From JAWPMT01 sp965267435 (GTDB taxonomy: Bacteria > Bacteroidota > Bacteroidia > Cytophagales > Cyclobacteriaceae), in contig OZ253960.1 in assembly GCA_965267435.1 (NCBI GenBank), positions 3,596,001 to 3,660,000 of the forward strand: 64,000 nt of DNA, read 5' to 3'. Of this stretch, positions 17,088 through 25,985 are shown one piece after another (the first letter of the stretch is position 1; each line of letters starts with the position of its first letter). Made by a program: the position numbers and the translations under genes. The notes under the pieces are model-generated. The model saw only the letters and a list, made by a program, of their open reading frames with translations. It made no database searches and was not told the DNA's origin.

Positions 17088-19472
17088 CTACTCGGATCTC
17101 AATGTCTCGGTCGGATTGACATTCACAAACCGGGAAACGACCGCTACGACTATCAGAAAAGCGATCACGAGCACAAAAACTAGAGGCAGCAAAAAGTGCA
17201 TGGCATGTAGCTCAATACGATAGGCGTAGTCACGCAACCAGTCGCTCATCAGCCAATACGCGATGGGTATGCTAATGACACTGGACACAGCGATGAGTCG
17301 GAGAAAGGAGGCGTTGAAAAGCCACACGAGCTCCCGCCAACTGGCACCCAGTACCTTGCGGATCCCGATTTCTTTGATGCGCTGATTGACAGAGAACAAT
17401 GCCAGACCGGCCAGGCCAAACAGGGCGATGACAATGGCGAGCATAGAAAACATCCGTGTGACCTGCCCCAGCACAATGTCCTGCGCATACTGCTGATCAA
17501 AGTACGTATCGAGGAAAAAGAAGTCGAAAGGGTCGTGCGGGTAGTGCTCGAGATAGGCCTGCTCCACTCGCTCTATCTCCGCCTCGAGGTCGCGACTACT
17601 CAAGGCCACAGTATAGTACTGGTACAGTGATGGTCTGTAGACAAAGATGATGGGCTGAAAAGTGGAACGCAGCGATCGCTGATGGAAGTTGTCCATAACG
17701 CCGACGATCTCGTGCTCCCGACCCTCAAACAAGATTTGCTGACCCACCGCCTGCTCAGCGGACTCGAAACCCAGCTCCAGCATGGTTGCCTCATTGATGA
17801 CCAGTGACGAATCATCACGAAAGTCATGGGCAAAGAACCGGCCTGCCAGCAGATCAAATTCGAGGCACTGGAAGAAGCCTGGGTCCGCAGCAATGACCCT
17901 GGGGTACGAACCGACATCTGGGTCTGCACTCCGCCGCTGTATCCACCGCATGCGGGTGACCTCGTAGCCCGGCAGGTGCGCTGTCATACCCACCCTATCC
18001 ACTCCGGCCGTGGACTGTACAGAAGTGGCGAATCTTCCAAACTGCGTATGGTGGTTTTCCTTGACGGTTGCCGGCGTCTTCACTACCAAAACTTGCTCCT
18101 TCTGGAAGCCGGTCTCATGGCCGATCATAAACTCCTTCTGGTCATGCACGATGATCGTGGCGATGATAAGCAGGGTGGTGAGGCTAAACTGAAAGATGAC
18201 GAGGCCCTTTCGAAGGCTCACGCCTCCCGCTATTCGCCAATCCGTACGTGACAGTTGCCTCGTGGGTATTCTCGATATCAGGTAGGTAGGATAGATCGAG
18301 ACAGCCATAATACCAGCGAGGAAAATGGCCACATTCTCTACCTGTTGGAGAGGCTCCCAAAGGAGGTGCAAACCATATTGCATTTCCAGGAATCTCGCCA
18401 GAAACTGGCTAGCCGTCAAAGCTATGGCAGCGGCGAACAATCCCATGAGCAGAGAATCGAAGAGCAATTGGATGATAATCCGAGACCGGTTGGACCCTAT
18501 CACTTTTTTGAGGACGATGGACCGCACCATGTCTACGGCCTTCGCCGTATACAGATTTACGTAGTTGATCAATCCTATGATGAGAATCATCCAGGCGATG
18601 ATCTGTAGAAACTTGATGGTCGATGCGCTGCCGTTTGCCTGGATCTCATGTCTCAAGTCGGAATAAAGGTGGATGTCTGCGAGAGGCTGGAGTCCGAAGC
18701 GCTCAGGCAGGCCCTCGTCAGGCTTAAGATGCGCTGAGGCCATCTCATAGATCCTCTCTTCCAACTCATCGCTGGATGTAGCTCGCAAATAAGTGTGGAA
18801 ATTGCCCCATCCCCATTCGTTGTCCAGATCCCATCGTGCAGGGAGCGATTTCATGGAAAGGAGGATGCTCAGAGGGAGGTGCGTATTATCAGGCGGATCT
18901 GCGAAGATGCCCGAAACGACGTACAGGTCGTCGCCATTGAGTCGTAGCTGCTTGCCAAGGGCCGATCCTTCGCCAAAGTACATTGCCGCCACGGACTGCG
19001 ACATGACCATTTGATTGGGCTCCGTCAAAACGCGTTCGGGACCTCCCTCTACCCAGTCCGAAATAAAGAAGTCGGCAATCCCCTGATCAGCAAAAAAGGC
19101 CCCGGTGTGATTGAAGGCGATCACCCGGTCCTGACTATCCTGATGGGACAACGACATGTGGGTCATTACCTTGTCCGAGATCAGCACCCGACCAAAGGAG
19201 GATACTTCCGGCAAGCTCTCCGCAGCATGCGGGCCCACTGCCGCAAAACAATTGGAATAGGTGGTGGGCGATTCACCTCCGTACTCGCGAACGACGCGGA
19301 AAACCTCCTCATGATTGGTGTGATGTCGATCGAAGCTGCGCTCGTAGGCCACGTAGTTGTGAATCACCAAAAAGGCTGCCAGTGAGAGGGACAGACCCAG
19401 AATGTTGATCAAGAAGAAAGGTCTATTTCTACGAAAGCCCCGAAGTGCGAACTTGAGGAGGTATTGAATCAT
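17088..19472 (-). CDS. ABC transporter permease, FtsX/MacB type
   Basis: 794 residues from the ATG at 19472, chosen because MIQYLLKFALRGFRRNRPF is the normal family N-terminus. The upstream in-frame ATG (19502) and TTG (19508) would add a hydrophilic extension. It has the same plan as the permeases at the left edge: helix near 20-40, soluble domain, module 1 with the variant signature VRSIVLKKVIGSNRSR, second soluble domain, module 2 with KEIGIRKVLGASWRE, ending NPTETLRSE. Module 1 deviates from the usual REIGIRK consensus. No ATPase gene is adjacent. It converges on the repeat protein and stands alone. Confidence 0.9.
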   Translation of the reverse strand: MIQYLLKFALRGFRRNRPFFLINILGLSLSLAAFLVIHNYVAYERSFDRHHTNHEEVFRVVREYGGESPTTYSNCFAAVGPHAAESLPEVSSFGRVLISDKVMTHMSLSHQDSQDRVIAFNHTGAFFADQGIADFFISDWVEGGPERVLTEPNQMVMSQSVAAMYFGEGSALGKQLRLNGDDLYVVSGIFADPPDNTHLPLSILLSMKSLPARWDLDNEWGWGNFHTYLRATSSDELEERIYEMASAHLKPDEGLPERFGLQPLADIHLYSDLRHEIQANGSASTIKFLQIIAWMILIIGLINYVNLYTAKAVDMVRSIVLKKVIGSNRSRIIIQLLFDSLLMGLFAAAIALTASQFLARFLEMQYGLHLLWEPLQQVENVAIFLAGIMAVSIYPTYLISRIPTRQLSRTDWRIAGGVSLRKGLVIFQFSLTTLLIIATIIVHDQKEFMIGHETGFQKEQVLVVKTPATVKENHHTQFGRFATSVQSTAGVDRVGMTAHLPGYEVTRMRWIQRRSADPDVGSYPRVIAADPGFFQCLEFDLLAGRFFAHDFRDDSSLVINEATMLELGFESAEQAVGQQILFEGREHEIVGVMDNFHQRSLRSTFQPIIFVYRPSLYQYYTVALSSRDLEAEIERVEQAYLEHYPHDPFDFFFLDTYFDQQYAQDIVLGQVTRMFSMLAIVIALFGLAGLALFSVNQRIKEIGIRKVLGASWRELVWLFNASFLRLIAVSSVISIPIAYWLMSDWLRDYAYRIELHAMHFLLPLVFVLVIAFLIVVAVVSRFVNVNPTETLRSE

Positions 19473-19610
19473 GGCATTTTGCGTTTTTGACAGCAAAACC
19501 ATAGACAAGTCTTGTGCCAGTAGATAAATTACTGAATATCAGAAAATTACATAAAAAGCAAACGCAAGCCATTGTTTCAAAATGAAATGACGTTTCCAAG
19601 ATGGAACAGG

Positions 19611-20714
19611 TTAAGTCACTCCATCATCCTCTTCCTGTTGCTCCTCAGTCCTACTCTTCCACCAGGTGGCCAATGACGAACCAGAGATATTCATCCAGGG
19701 CCCAAAGACCGCCGGTGCCAATCCCATCGTCGCCACACGACCCATCTCGAGGGCTATGCCTGATGCGAGTCCGGAGTTCTGCATGCCTACTTCAAAGGCA
19801 ATCGTCCTGCAGGATTTCTCGTCGAGTCCCGATAGTCGACCGCCCCAGTAGCCCAGGAAGTAGCCGAGCGCATTGTGGACGATGACCACTCCAACAAGGA
19901 TCAAACCAATGGACAGTAGCGAGTCGCGGCCAGCAGCGGTGATGATCGTAATGATCACCCCAATCGCAATCATCGATATGCGTGGCATGATACGATCCAG
20001 CCACTTGAACTTGCCGTGGGCCAGTTGGTTGAATATCAATCCCGCGATGATAGGGATGATGACAATCTTTACGATACTCCATAGCATGCCCCAAAAGTCA
20101 ATGGGCACCAATTGGTCGGCCAGCAGCTTCATATAGAAAGGTGTTACCAGAGGAGCGAGCAGGGTCGCCACGGTTGTTAAGGTGATGCTGAGGGCGAGGT
20201 TGGCTCCTGAAATATAGGCCATGACATTGGATGCCAATCCGCTCGGGGAGCAACCAACGAGGATGATACCAGCCGCAATAGCCGGGGGCAGTCCTGAGAG
20301 TGTGGCCAGGCCAAAACCGATGAAAGGCATAATAGTAAACTGACATAGCAGACCAATGAGTACCCCTTTGGGCATCTTGGCGATACCCTGGAAATCTCTC
20401 CATCCCATGGCTGTACCCACACCAAACATGATGATCATCAGGAGTGGCACGATCAGCTTTTGTAGGTTGTACCCAAAAAGCTCGCGAAACGGCGCCGGGT
20501 AATACAGTGCCGCCGTCACTGCCGCCAGGATCATGGCCGAATAGGTGAATCCCTTGAGTCTGGGAGTCCCCTGCATAAAGAGGCTCAAAAAGACGATAAA
20601 GGTGATCGCAAAGGGACCCAGGGCTTGCGGTCCCTGCAAAATCCATAGAGCAATGATGAGAACCAGTAGCAACACACTGATCCAACCGGCAACTTTGGTG
20701 AGGGTCGAAGTCAT
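19611..20714 (-). CDS. bile acid:sodium symporter (BASS/SBF) family transporter
   Basis: 367 residues with about ten hydrophobic helices. The diagnostic crossover region is present: GCSPSGLASNVMAYISGANLA with the following LSITLTTVATLLAPLVTPF, and the late block IAFEVGMQNSGLASGIALEM. BASS members import organic anions such as bile acids, pyruvate or pantothenate with Na+; the substrate here is unknown. The C-terminus is hydrophilic and acidic (EEQQEEDDGVT). The gene is divergent from the PD40 protein, with a 72-base gap. Na+ coupling would fit the sodium-type V-ATPase later in the window. Confidence 0.92.
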   Translation of the reverse strand: MTSTLTKVAGWISVLLLVLIIALWILQGPQALGPFAITFIVFLSLFMQGTPRLKGFTYSAMILAAVTAALYYPAPFRELFGYNLQKLIVPLLMIIMFGVGTAMGWRDFQGIAKMPKGVLIGLLCQFTIMPFIGFGLATLSGLPPAIAAGIILVGCSPSGLASNVMAYISGANLALSITLTTVATLLAPLVTPFYMKLLADQLVPIDFWGMLWSIVKIVIIPIIAGLIFNQLAHGKFKWLDRIMPRISMIAIGVIITIITAAGRDSLLSIGLILVGVVIVHNALGYFLGYWGGRLSGLDEKSCRTIAFEVGMQNSGLASGIALEMGRVATMGLAPAVFGPWMNISGSSLATWWKSRTEEQQEEDDGVT

Positions 20715-20786
20715 GGATTAAATATAGTTCGGATTTCAGTCTTCCTCAGTGGACGAACCTTCGGGTCCCCCTTTCTATATTTGAAC

Positions 20787-21689
20787 ATGACCCATCTCAT
20801 TCCCAAACCGCTGGATCGATCCCGCGGCCCATACGCTGCTCTGCAATGGTTGGCACTTATGACCCTGCCGGTACTGTCTTACTCGCAGCCCGCTACTGAT
20901 GTCTACCTGTTTGACCTGGAGCTCGTTGATGGGACCTATCAATTGTCAAGTCCGATCAATGTATCGGACAATCCCGGCTACGACAACCAGCCTTCATTTT
21001 CCTCTGACGGTCAATACCTCTACTACACCAGTTGGCAAGAAGACGAACAAACAGACCTCATCGAATATGAGGTGTCCAGCGGCACAAAAAGAAAAGTCAC
21101 TTCCACGGATGGCAGCGAGTACTCCCCTACTGAAACGCCGGGCGGAGAGTATCTGAGTACCATCCGGCTCGAAAGGGATGGGACGCAGCTACTCTGGCGA
21201 GTGCCACTTAGCGAGGGCACCGAGTCCGTGCTGGTACCGGATAAGAAAATTGGCTATCACTGCTGGCTCGGTGAAGATGCGATCTACTCATTTGTACTCG
21301 GCGATCCCAACACCTTTCAACGACATGACCTGAGCACCGGTCAACACCAGGTGATCGACAGCAACATCGGGCGTTCTCTACACAAAATTCCTGGCGAAAA
21401 GGCCATCTCCTACATTAGCAAAAAATCCGATCCCTGGGAGATCCGCAAATACTCACCTGACACTGGCAATACATCCTCGCTGGTGGCAGCGGTCGAGGGC
21501 TCGGAGGACTTGACCTGGACCAGTAACGGTGACATCATCATGGGTAGCGGCAGTCAGTTATTTGTCTTGATGAAAGGGGCCAAAGAGTGGCAATTGATTG
21601 CAGACCTATCCGACCATAACCTAGCCGATATCACCCGCTTAGCTGTAAATCCATCAAGTAGCAGCTTAGCCATCGTAGTAAATGACTAA
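20787..21689 (+). CDS. TolB/PD40-like beta-propeller protein, exported
   Basis: 300 residues from ATG 20787; a TTG two codons earlier is disregarded. The N-terminus has a basic stretch then a hydrophobic core (LQWLALMTLPVLSYSQ), an acceptable signal peptide with a long n-region. Repeated blades such as YDNQPSFSSDGQYLYYTSW and EYSPTETPGGEYLSTI match the PD40/WD40-like pattern of TolB-type propellers. Function unknown; periplasmic binding is plausible. A perfect TATATTTG (20776-20783) lies only three bases before the ATG with no matching -33 element. If it were the real promoter the message would be leaderless. Confidence 0.75.
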   Translation: MTHLIPKPLDRSRGPYAALQWLALMTLPVLSYSQPATDVYLFDLELVDGTYQLSSPINVSDNPGYDNQPSFSSDGQYLYYTSWQEDEQTDLIEYEVSSGTKRKVTSTDGSEYSPTETPGGEYLSTIRLERDGTQLLWRVPLSEGTESVLVPDKKIGYHCWLGEDAIYSFVLGDPNTFQRHDLSTGQHQVIDSNIGRSLHKIPGEKAISYISKKSDPWEIRKYSPDTGNTSSLVAAVEGSEDLTWTSNGDIIMGSGSQLFVLMKGAKEWQLIADLSDHNLADITRLAVNPSSSSLAIVVND

Positions 21690-21705
21690 TTTGCTCCCAT
21701 TTACT

Positions 21706-21743
21706 TGTTTGCGATTTTAAATTTTTCTATTATGTCGCAAACA
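21706..21743. repeat. 9-base inverted repeat before the small gene at 21757
   Basis: TGTTTGCGA (21706-21714) and TCGCAAACA (21735-21743) are perfect inverted arms with a 20-base AT-rich spacer. The repeat lies 13 bases upstream of an ATG and 16 after the preceding stop. No T run follows, so an operator or mRNA leader element is more likely than a terminator. Confidence 0.55.
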
Positions 21744-21756
21744 TTTATTCGGTATC

Positions 21757-22023
21757 ATGATACAATGCATTGATTTTGTTCCGGAAAAGAAGAAAGGTAG
21801 CCTGTTTAAATCCGGTTCGATTCAGGATTTCGAAGAAGTGATGCGACAAATGAACAATTGGATAGATACCAACAATGCCGACGTAGTCAGTATTGAAACA
21901 GTGGTTTTGCCCAATATCCACGAATCCGACGAGGAAGGTAGTCATGATACCGAGCTTTGGACGGGTGGCGAATCCAGTTCGAAGTGGTACCAGCTCTTTC
22001 GCGTCTGGTACAGACTCCCGTAA
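21757..22023 (+). CDS. small hypothetical protein
   Basis: 88 residues, no signal peptide or membrane helix. It begins MIQCIDFVPEKKKGSL and continues with an amphipathic segment (DFEEVMRQMNNWIDTNN), a strand-like VVSIETVVLP, and ends WTGGESSSKWYQLFRVWYRLP. The strand/helix/strand order and the aromatic C-terminus suggest a small folded domain. No family is recognised. The coding potential is supported by an ordered, non-repetitive composition and by the position between two same-strand genes. Confidence 0.65.
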   Translation: MIQCIDFVPEKKKGSLFKSGSIQDFEEVMRQMNNWIDTNNADVVSIETVVLPNIHESDEEGSHDTELWTGGESSSKWYQLFRVWYRLP

Positions 22024-22102
22024 GCAGTCCTTGCGAGATGTAGAAAATCCCCTTGTCAATCTTCGCAAAGTTTCCGCCTGTGAGCGACTTTTGTAGGTCT
22101 AC

Positions 22103-23746
22103 ATGGCCTCGTCGACGTCGGAAAAAATCATACTGCCCCAGAAGTACTACCTGGATTATTTCAGGTACGTACTGGACTTTCTCCGACAGCACTACGGACA
22201 TATACTAGCAGAAGAAGACTTAGCCTTTTTCCGGGATTTTGGTGCTTTGTCCGAAGAAGCTCAGTGTCTTTTTGTTCGGTTCTCGAATAGGAAAGGACCT
22301 CTCTACCGGATCAGCAAGCTGGGATACGAGGAGATTCCGGACCCTCACGCTACAGCCGATGAGTTGGTAGCGGCGGGTTTCGCACATAAGGACATCCCCA
22401 ATGCCTACGAGACCTTCAACCTTTTTACAAGAGCAGAGCTCTTCTCCATTCTCGAGGAGCACACCTCGGGTCTCCGTCCACTCACCAAACCTGAAATCAT
22501 CGAGCACCTGATCGATGGGGAAGAAGCCCACGAACTGCTCGCTACCCACGAACCCATCGTACAGGTTGATCGCCAGGAGGAATTCGAATTTTTCAAGCTC
22601 CTGTTTTTCGGCCAATACAAGACGCAGATGACAGAGTTTGTCATAAGGGATGTGGGCCACGTGCATCTGGAAGAATTGCAGGAGGATAAATTCAAACCCT
22701 GGTGCCAATCCCGCGAGGAAGCCGTCGCCTATTTTGAGATTTCCAAGCTCAAATCTGCTACCCGAAGGGCAATGAAAGAGTGGAGCGCGACGCTTGTCCA
22801 TGAAGAACTGACCGGCGTAGAGTGGTCACAATTCCAAAAGTATGATCGAGCCTCCAAAGCCCTGGACCGGCTGGTGCTGGAGATAGGTCAGCAGCTCGAG
22901 CGCGAAGGAGAGCCAGAGCTCGCACTTTCCTATTACCGGTGGAGTCAAAAGCCCCCATCTCGGGAGCGTCAGATCAGGATCATGGACAGCCTCGATCGCA
23001 AGGAAGAAGCCCTCGCGCTGGCACAGGAGCTGCTGACTACCTATCGTAATGCGGAGGAGAAGATCTTTGCGCATGACTTCCTCAGCCGCAAAGCGGTGAG
23101 GATCAATCGCAGCATGTCCTCGAAACTGGCCACCTCGCCCAAGGTCCAACTACCTGCGACGGATCAGCGTGTCGAAAAACAGGTGATCGATCACTACCAG
23201 TCGATGGGCTACCATGCGATCCACTCTGAAAATTTCTTGTGGCGCAACCTCTTCGGTCTACTCCTCTGGGAAGAGTTGTTTGACCAGGAACTGGAAGGCT
23301 TCCATCACCCATTGCAGCGCGTGACTTCCGACTTATACAGCCCCTCCTTTTTCGAAAAGCGCCGTGAGACCATCGAGCAAAAGATGGCCAGGCTTGACTC
23401 AAGGCGAAAGCTCATCGCCCGAGTGAAGCGGATCGCAGAGAAAAAATGGGGTCGGGCCAATCCGTTGGTCTATTGGTACGACGACCTGACGGCACACTGT
23501 GAAGCCATGCTCGCAAGACTGAGTCCAAAGCAAGTTCAATCGGTGATTCTGGAGCAAGCCAAGAACATCAAGGACAATAGCACAGGCTTCCCGGACCTGT
23601 TCATTTGGAATGACGAAGAGTACTTTTTCTACGAGATCAAGTCGCCTAATGACCACCTGTCGGCGCAGCAATTGTTTTGGATAGAATTCATGCAGGAACG
23701 CGGTATCCAGGCCGATATTTTGCGCGTAGAATATATTACAAGCTGA
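22103..23746 (+). CDS. FAN1-like VRR-NUC domain nuclease
   Basis: 547 residues. The C-terminal VRR-NUC domain shows the PD-(D/E)xK core: GFPDLFIW (Asp498), then YEIKSPND (Glu511, Lys513), and the closing helix SAQQLFWIEFMQERGI. The N-terminal 400 residues are helical and TPR-like (LALSYYRWSQKP, ALALAQELLTTYRNAEEK), as in FAN1, whose eukaryotic form cleaves flap and crosslinked DNA. The length fits bacterial FAN1 homologues. The role is probably DNA interstrand-crosslink or flap repair. The GT4 gene starts 43 bases downstream, so they may be co-transcribed. Confidence 0.9.
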   Translation: MASSTSEKIILPQKYYLDYFRYVLDFLRQHYGHILAEEDLAFFRDFGALSEEAQCLFVRFSNRKGPLYRISKLGYEEIPDPHATADELVAAGFAHKDIPNAYETFNLFTRAELFSILEEHTSGLRPLTKPEIIEHLIDGEEAHELLATHEPIVQVDRQEEFEFFKLLFFGQYKTQMTEFVIRDVGHVHLEELQEDKFKPWCQSREEAVAYFEISKLKSATRRAMKEWSATLVHEELTGVEWSQFQKYDRASKALDRLVLEIGQQLEREGEPELALSYYRWSQKPPSRERQIRIMDSLDRKEEALALAQELLTTYRNAEEKIFAHDFLSRKAVRINRSMSSKLATSPKVQLPATDQRVEKQVIDHYQSMGYHAIHSENFLWRNLFGLLLWEELFDQELEGFHHPLQRVTSDLYSPSFFEKRRETIEQKMARLDSRRKLIARVKRIAEKKWGRANPLVYWYDDLTAHCEAMLARLSPKQVQSVILEQAKNIKDNSTGFPDLFIWNDEEYFFYEIKSPNDHLSAQQLFWIEFMQERGIQADILRVEYITS

Positions 23747-23789
23747 GGCTTATTGCGTAACTTCCGTCAATCTAAAACGCCTTCGACCG

Positions 23790-25085
23790 ATGGAAAATGC
23801 TCCGCGAATATTGATGCTCATATGGGAATTCCCGCCGAAAATCAGCGGTGGGCTGGGCATGGCTGGCGCAGGTCTTGTGAAGGCCCTGAGCACCAGCGGA
23901 ATAAAGGTGGATGTGCTCTTGCCGAGGGTAGATGCCACCCATGAACCCAACGGCGCCCGTCTCATCGATGCCTCCGAACTTTCGATCAAGGAAGACCTCT
24001 GGCAGGAGGAGACGACGGTCACGGAAACGCTGCGGCAGATGGAGTTTGGCAGTCACCTGGTGCCGTACCTGCCTCCTCAGGAATTTCAACGTGAGGTGAT
24101 ATCACAGCGCACCACAACCGTGGAGCAGCCAACCAAAGAAAGAGAAGCTGCCGAGGGCATCGAACTCGACGGTGAATACAACGAAGGCATCGTCGGGCAG
24201 GTACACAAATACGCGCTCCTCGCCTATCAACTGGCGACGTCAGGCCAGTATGACCTGATCCACGCACACGACTGGATGACCTTTCCTGCAGGAACGCTGA
24301 TACAGGAGTCGAGTTCGATGCCGGTGGTATTTCATGTACACAGCCTGGAGTCAGATCGCAATGGCATTTATGGCAACGAGGAGATTGCGAAAATGGAGCA
24401 CGACGCCATGAGCAGTGCTCGCTACATCGTAGCCGTCAGCGACAGGGTGCGAAATTCCATTGTGACCCACCATGGTGTGAATGCAGACCGAATAGAAGTA
24501 ATCCCCAATGCCGTAGAACATAAATTCATTGCCCCCCACCAACTCAATGGCGTTCTCAAGGTCGGTTTCGTCGGCAGACTCACACATCAGAAGGGCCCAA
24601 ACTACTACCTCGACATTGTCAAAGAATTGAAAAGCCGCCTTCCCGCAGCCTCCTTTGAAGTGATCGGTGACGGCTACCTGCTGCCGGAGCTTAAGAAGAA
24701 GGCCCATCACCTCAACCTGTCCCAGACGGTTCATTTCTATGGCTTCCTACCTCATGCAGAGGTGATGAAGAAAATGAAGGAGTTTCAATTGCTGATCGTC
24801 CCTTCCGTGTCGGAGCCCTTTGGGCTGGTGATCCTCGAAGCGATCGCGAATGGTGTACCGGTGGTTACCTCACCGCATACTGGTATTGCTGAGTTTGTCT
24901 CTAGCTTACCGCAAGTCGACAATTGGAACATCTACGAGCTGACGCAAGTGTGCTACCGTTTGTTGACCGACGCCTCCTTCCGCGCGGAGTCCATCGGGCA
25001 GTGCCAGAAGGAAGCCCGATCACTTTCGTGGGCCAAAGCGGCCAAACGACTAGCGTTCCTCTACCAAGAAATTGTCTCTCGCTGA
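23790..25085 (+). CDS. glycosyltransferase family 4 (GT-B fold)
   Basis: 431 residues. The N-terminus (ILMLIWEFPPKISGGLGMAG) is the acceptor-domain opening found in glycogen-synthase-like GT4/GT5 enzymes, with the GGLG loop. The C-terminal nucleotide-sugar domain has VGFVGRLTHQKGPNYYLD and the E-x7-E type motif EPFGLVILEAIANGVPVVTS. It should transfer a sugar from an activated donor; product unknown. Its TGA overlaps the ATG of the next gene by one base, so the two are translationally coupled. Confidence 0.92.
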   Translation: MENAPRILMLIWEFPPKISGGLGMAGAGLVKALSTSGIKVDVLLPRVDATHEPNGARLIDASELSIKEDLWQEETTVTETLRQMEFGSHLVPYLPPQEFQREVISQRTTTVEQPTKEREAAEGIELDGEYNEGIVGQVHKYALLAYQLATSGQYDLIHAHDWMTFPAGTLIQESSSMPVVFHVHSLESDRNGIYGNEEIAKMEHDAMSSARYIVAVSDRVRNSIVTHHGVNADRIEVIPNAVEHKFIAPHQLNGVLKVGFVGRLTHQKGPNYYLDIVKELKSRLPAASFEVIGDGYLLPELKKKAHHLNLSQTVHFYGFLPHAEVMKKMKEFQLLIVPSVSEPFGLVILEAIANGVPVVTSPHTGIAEFVSSLPQVDNWNIYELTQVCYRLLTDASFRAESIGQCQKEARSLSWAKAAKRLAFLYQEIVSR

Positions 25086-25915
25086 TGTCCGAACTGGTTA
25101 GCCTACGGATCGGCGGCGTCCCTGAGTACTTCAACTTACCGATCTATCTGGCCATTGAAAGCGGGGAGTTTCAGGCCGCGGGCATTGACCTTCAGTGGCA
25201 GATGGTGCCAGAGGGTACCGGCAAAATGATTAAGTCGCTGGAGGAAGGGGAATTGGATCTCGCCGTCACACTGACCGAGGGGACCGTGAAAAGCATCGCA
25301 CAAGGCAACCCCTCCAAAATCATTCATATCTACGTAAAGTCCCCCTTGCAATGGGGAGTGCACGTGGCAGCCGGTAGTTCGTTTCAACGCCTTGAGGATC
25401 TGGAAAATCAGCGGTTTGCCATCAGTCGCTATACTTCGGGCTCGCACCTGATGGCCATTCTACTCGCTCAGAAGCAAGATTGGGACGTCAATGACGATTC
25501 TTTTGAAGTGGTTCACAACCTGCAGGGTGCCCGCAAGGCCCTTTCAGAAAACAGCGCGCAGATCTTCCTGTGGGAAAAGTACACAACGAAGTTTCTCGTG
25601 GACAGTGGCGAGTTTCGCAGGATTGATCTCTTCCCCACTCCGTGGCCATGCTTTGTGGTCACCGCGACAGATCGTCTAATGAATGATCATCCCGAGATTG
25701 TTGGGCAGTTCCTCCCGGTGCTAAAGAAGGCCGTCCGAGCCTTCGATGGACGAGAGGACAAGGCGCAATTGATCTCCGATCGATATCGGTTAAGTCTCGA
25801 AGACGTAGGCGAGTTTCTACCTCATACGCTTTGGAATGCCGATGACATTGCACCCCAAAAGCTGATCGACGAGGTCACCACCACACTCCGTAGCGCTGGT
25901 CAGCTCCCGTCGTGA
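25085..25915 (+). CDS. cytoplasmic periplasmic-binding-fold protein (NMT1/THI5 or SsuA-like)
   Basis: 276 residues from the ATG overlapping the GT4 stop. The sequence follows type II substrate-binding proteins of the NMT1/SsuA group: LRIGGVPEYFNLPIYLAIES at the start, then GEFQAAGIDLQW, LEEGELDLAVTLTEG, and a late hinge region (PWPCFVVTATDRLMNDHPEI). There is no signal peptide or lipobox, and no permease or ATPase gene nearby. It therefore probably acts in the cytoplasm as a binding protein or enzyme rather than in transport. An in-frame upstream extension to 24923 overlaps GT4 and is rejected. Confidence 0.85.
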   Translation: MSELVSLRIGGVPEYFNLPIYLAIESGEFQAAGIDLQWQMVPEGTGKMIKSLEEGELDLAVTLTEGTVKSIAQGNPSKIIHIYVKSPLQWGVHVAAGSSFQRLEDLENQRFAISRYTSGSHLMAILLAQKQDWDVNDDSFEVVHNLQGARKALSENSAQIFLWEKYTTKFLVDSGEFRRIDLFPTPWPCFVVTATDRLMNDHPEIVGQFLPVLKKAVRAFDGREDKAQLISDRYRLSLEDVGEFLPHTLWNADDIAPQKLIDEVTTTLRSAGQLPS

Positions 25916-25985
25916 GACTCATGAAAATGTAGTATTTTCATCGTTCTGAAAAGTGTTCGGAGCCAGCACCTAAACCTTGCGACAC

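Noticed and set aside
20776..20783. TATATTTG as a definite promoter for the PD40 gene
   Set aside because: It is three bases before the ATG and has no -33 partner; kept only as a remark.
21813..21823. GGTTCGATTC resembling a tRNA T-loop
   Set aside because: No acceptor stem, anticodon arm or D arm can be assembled around it; it lies inside a coherent small ORF.
24923..25084. Upstream extension of the binding-fold protein
   Set aside because: It overlaps the conserved C-terminus of the glycosyltransferase; the ATG at 25085 begins the family sequence and gives a one-base overlap.
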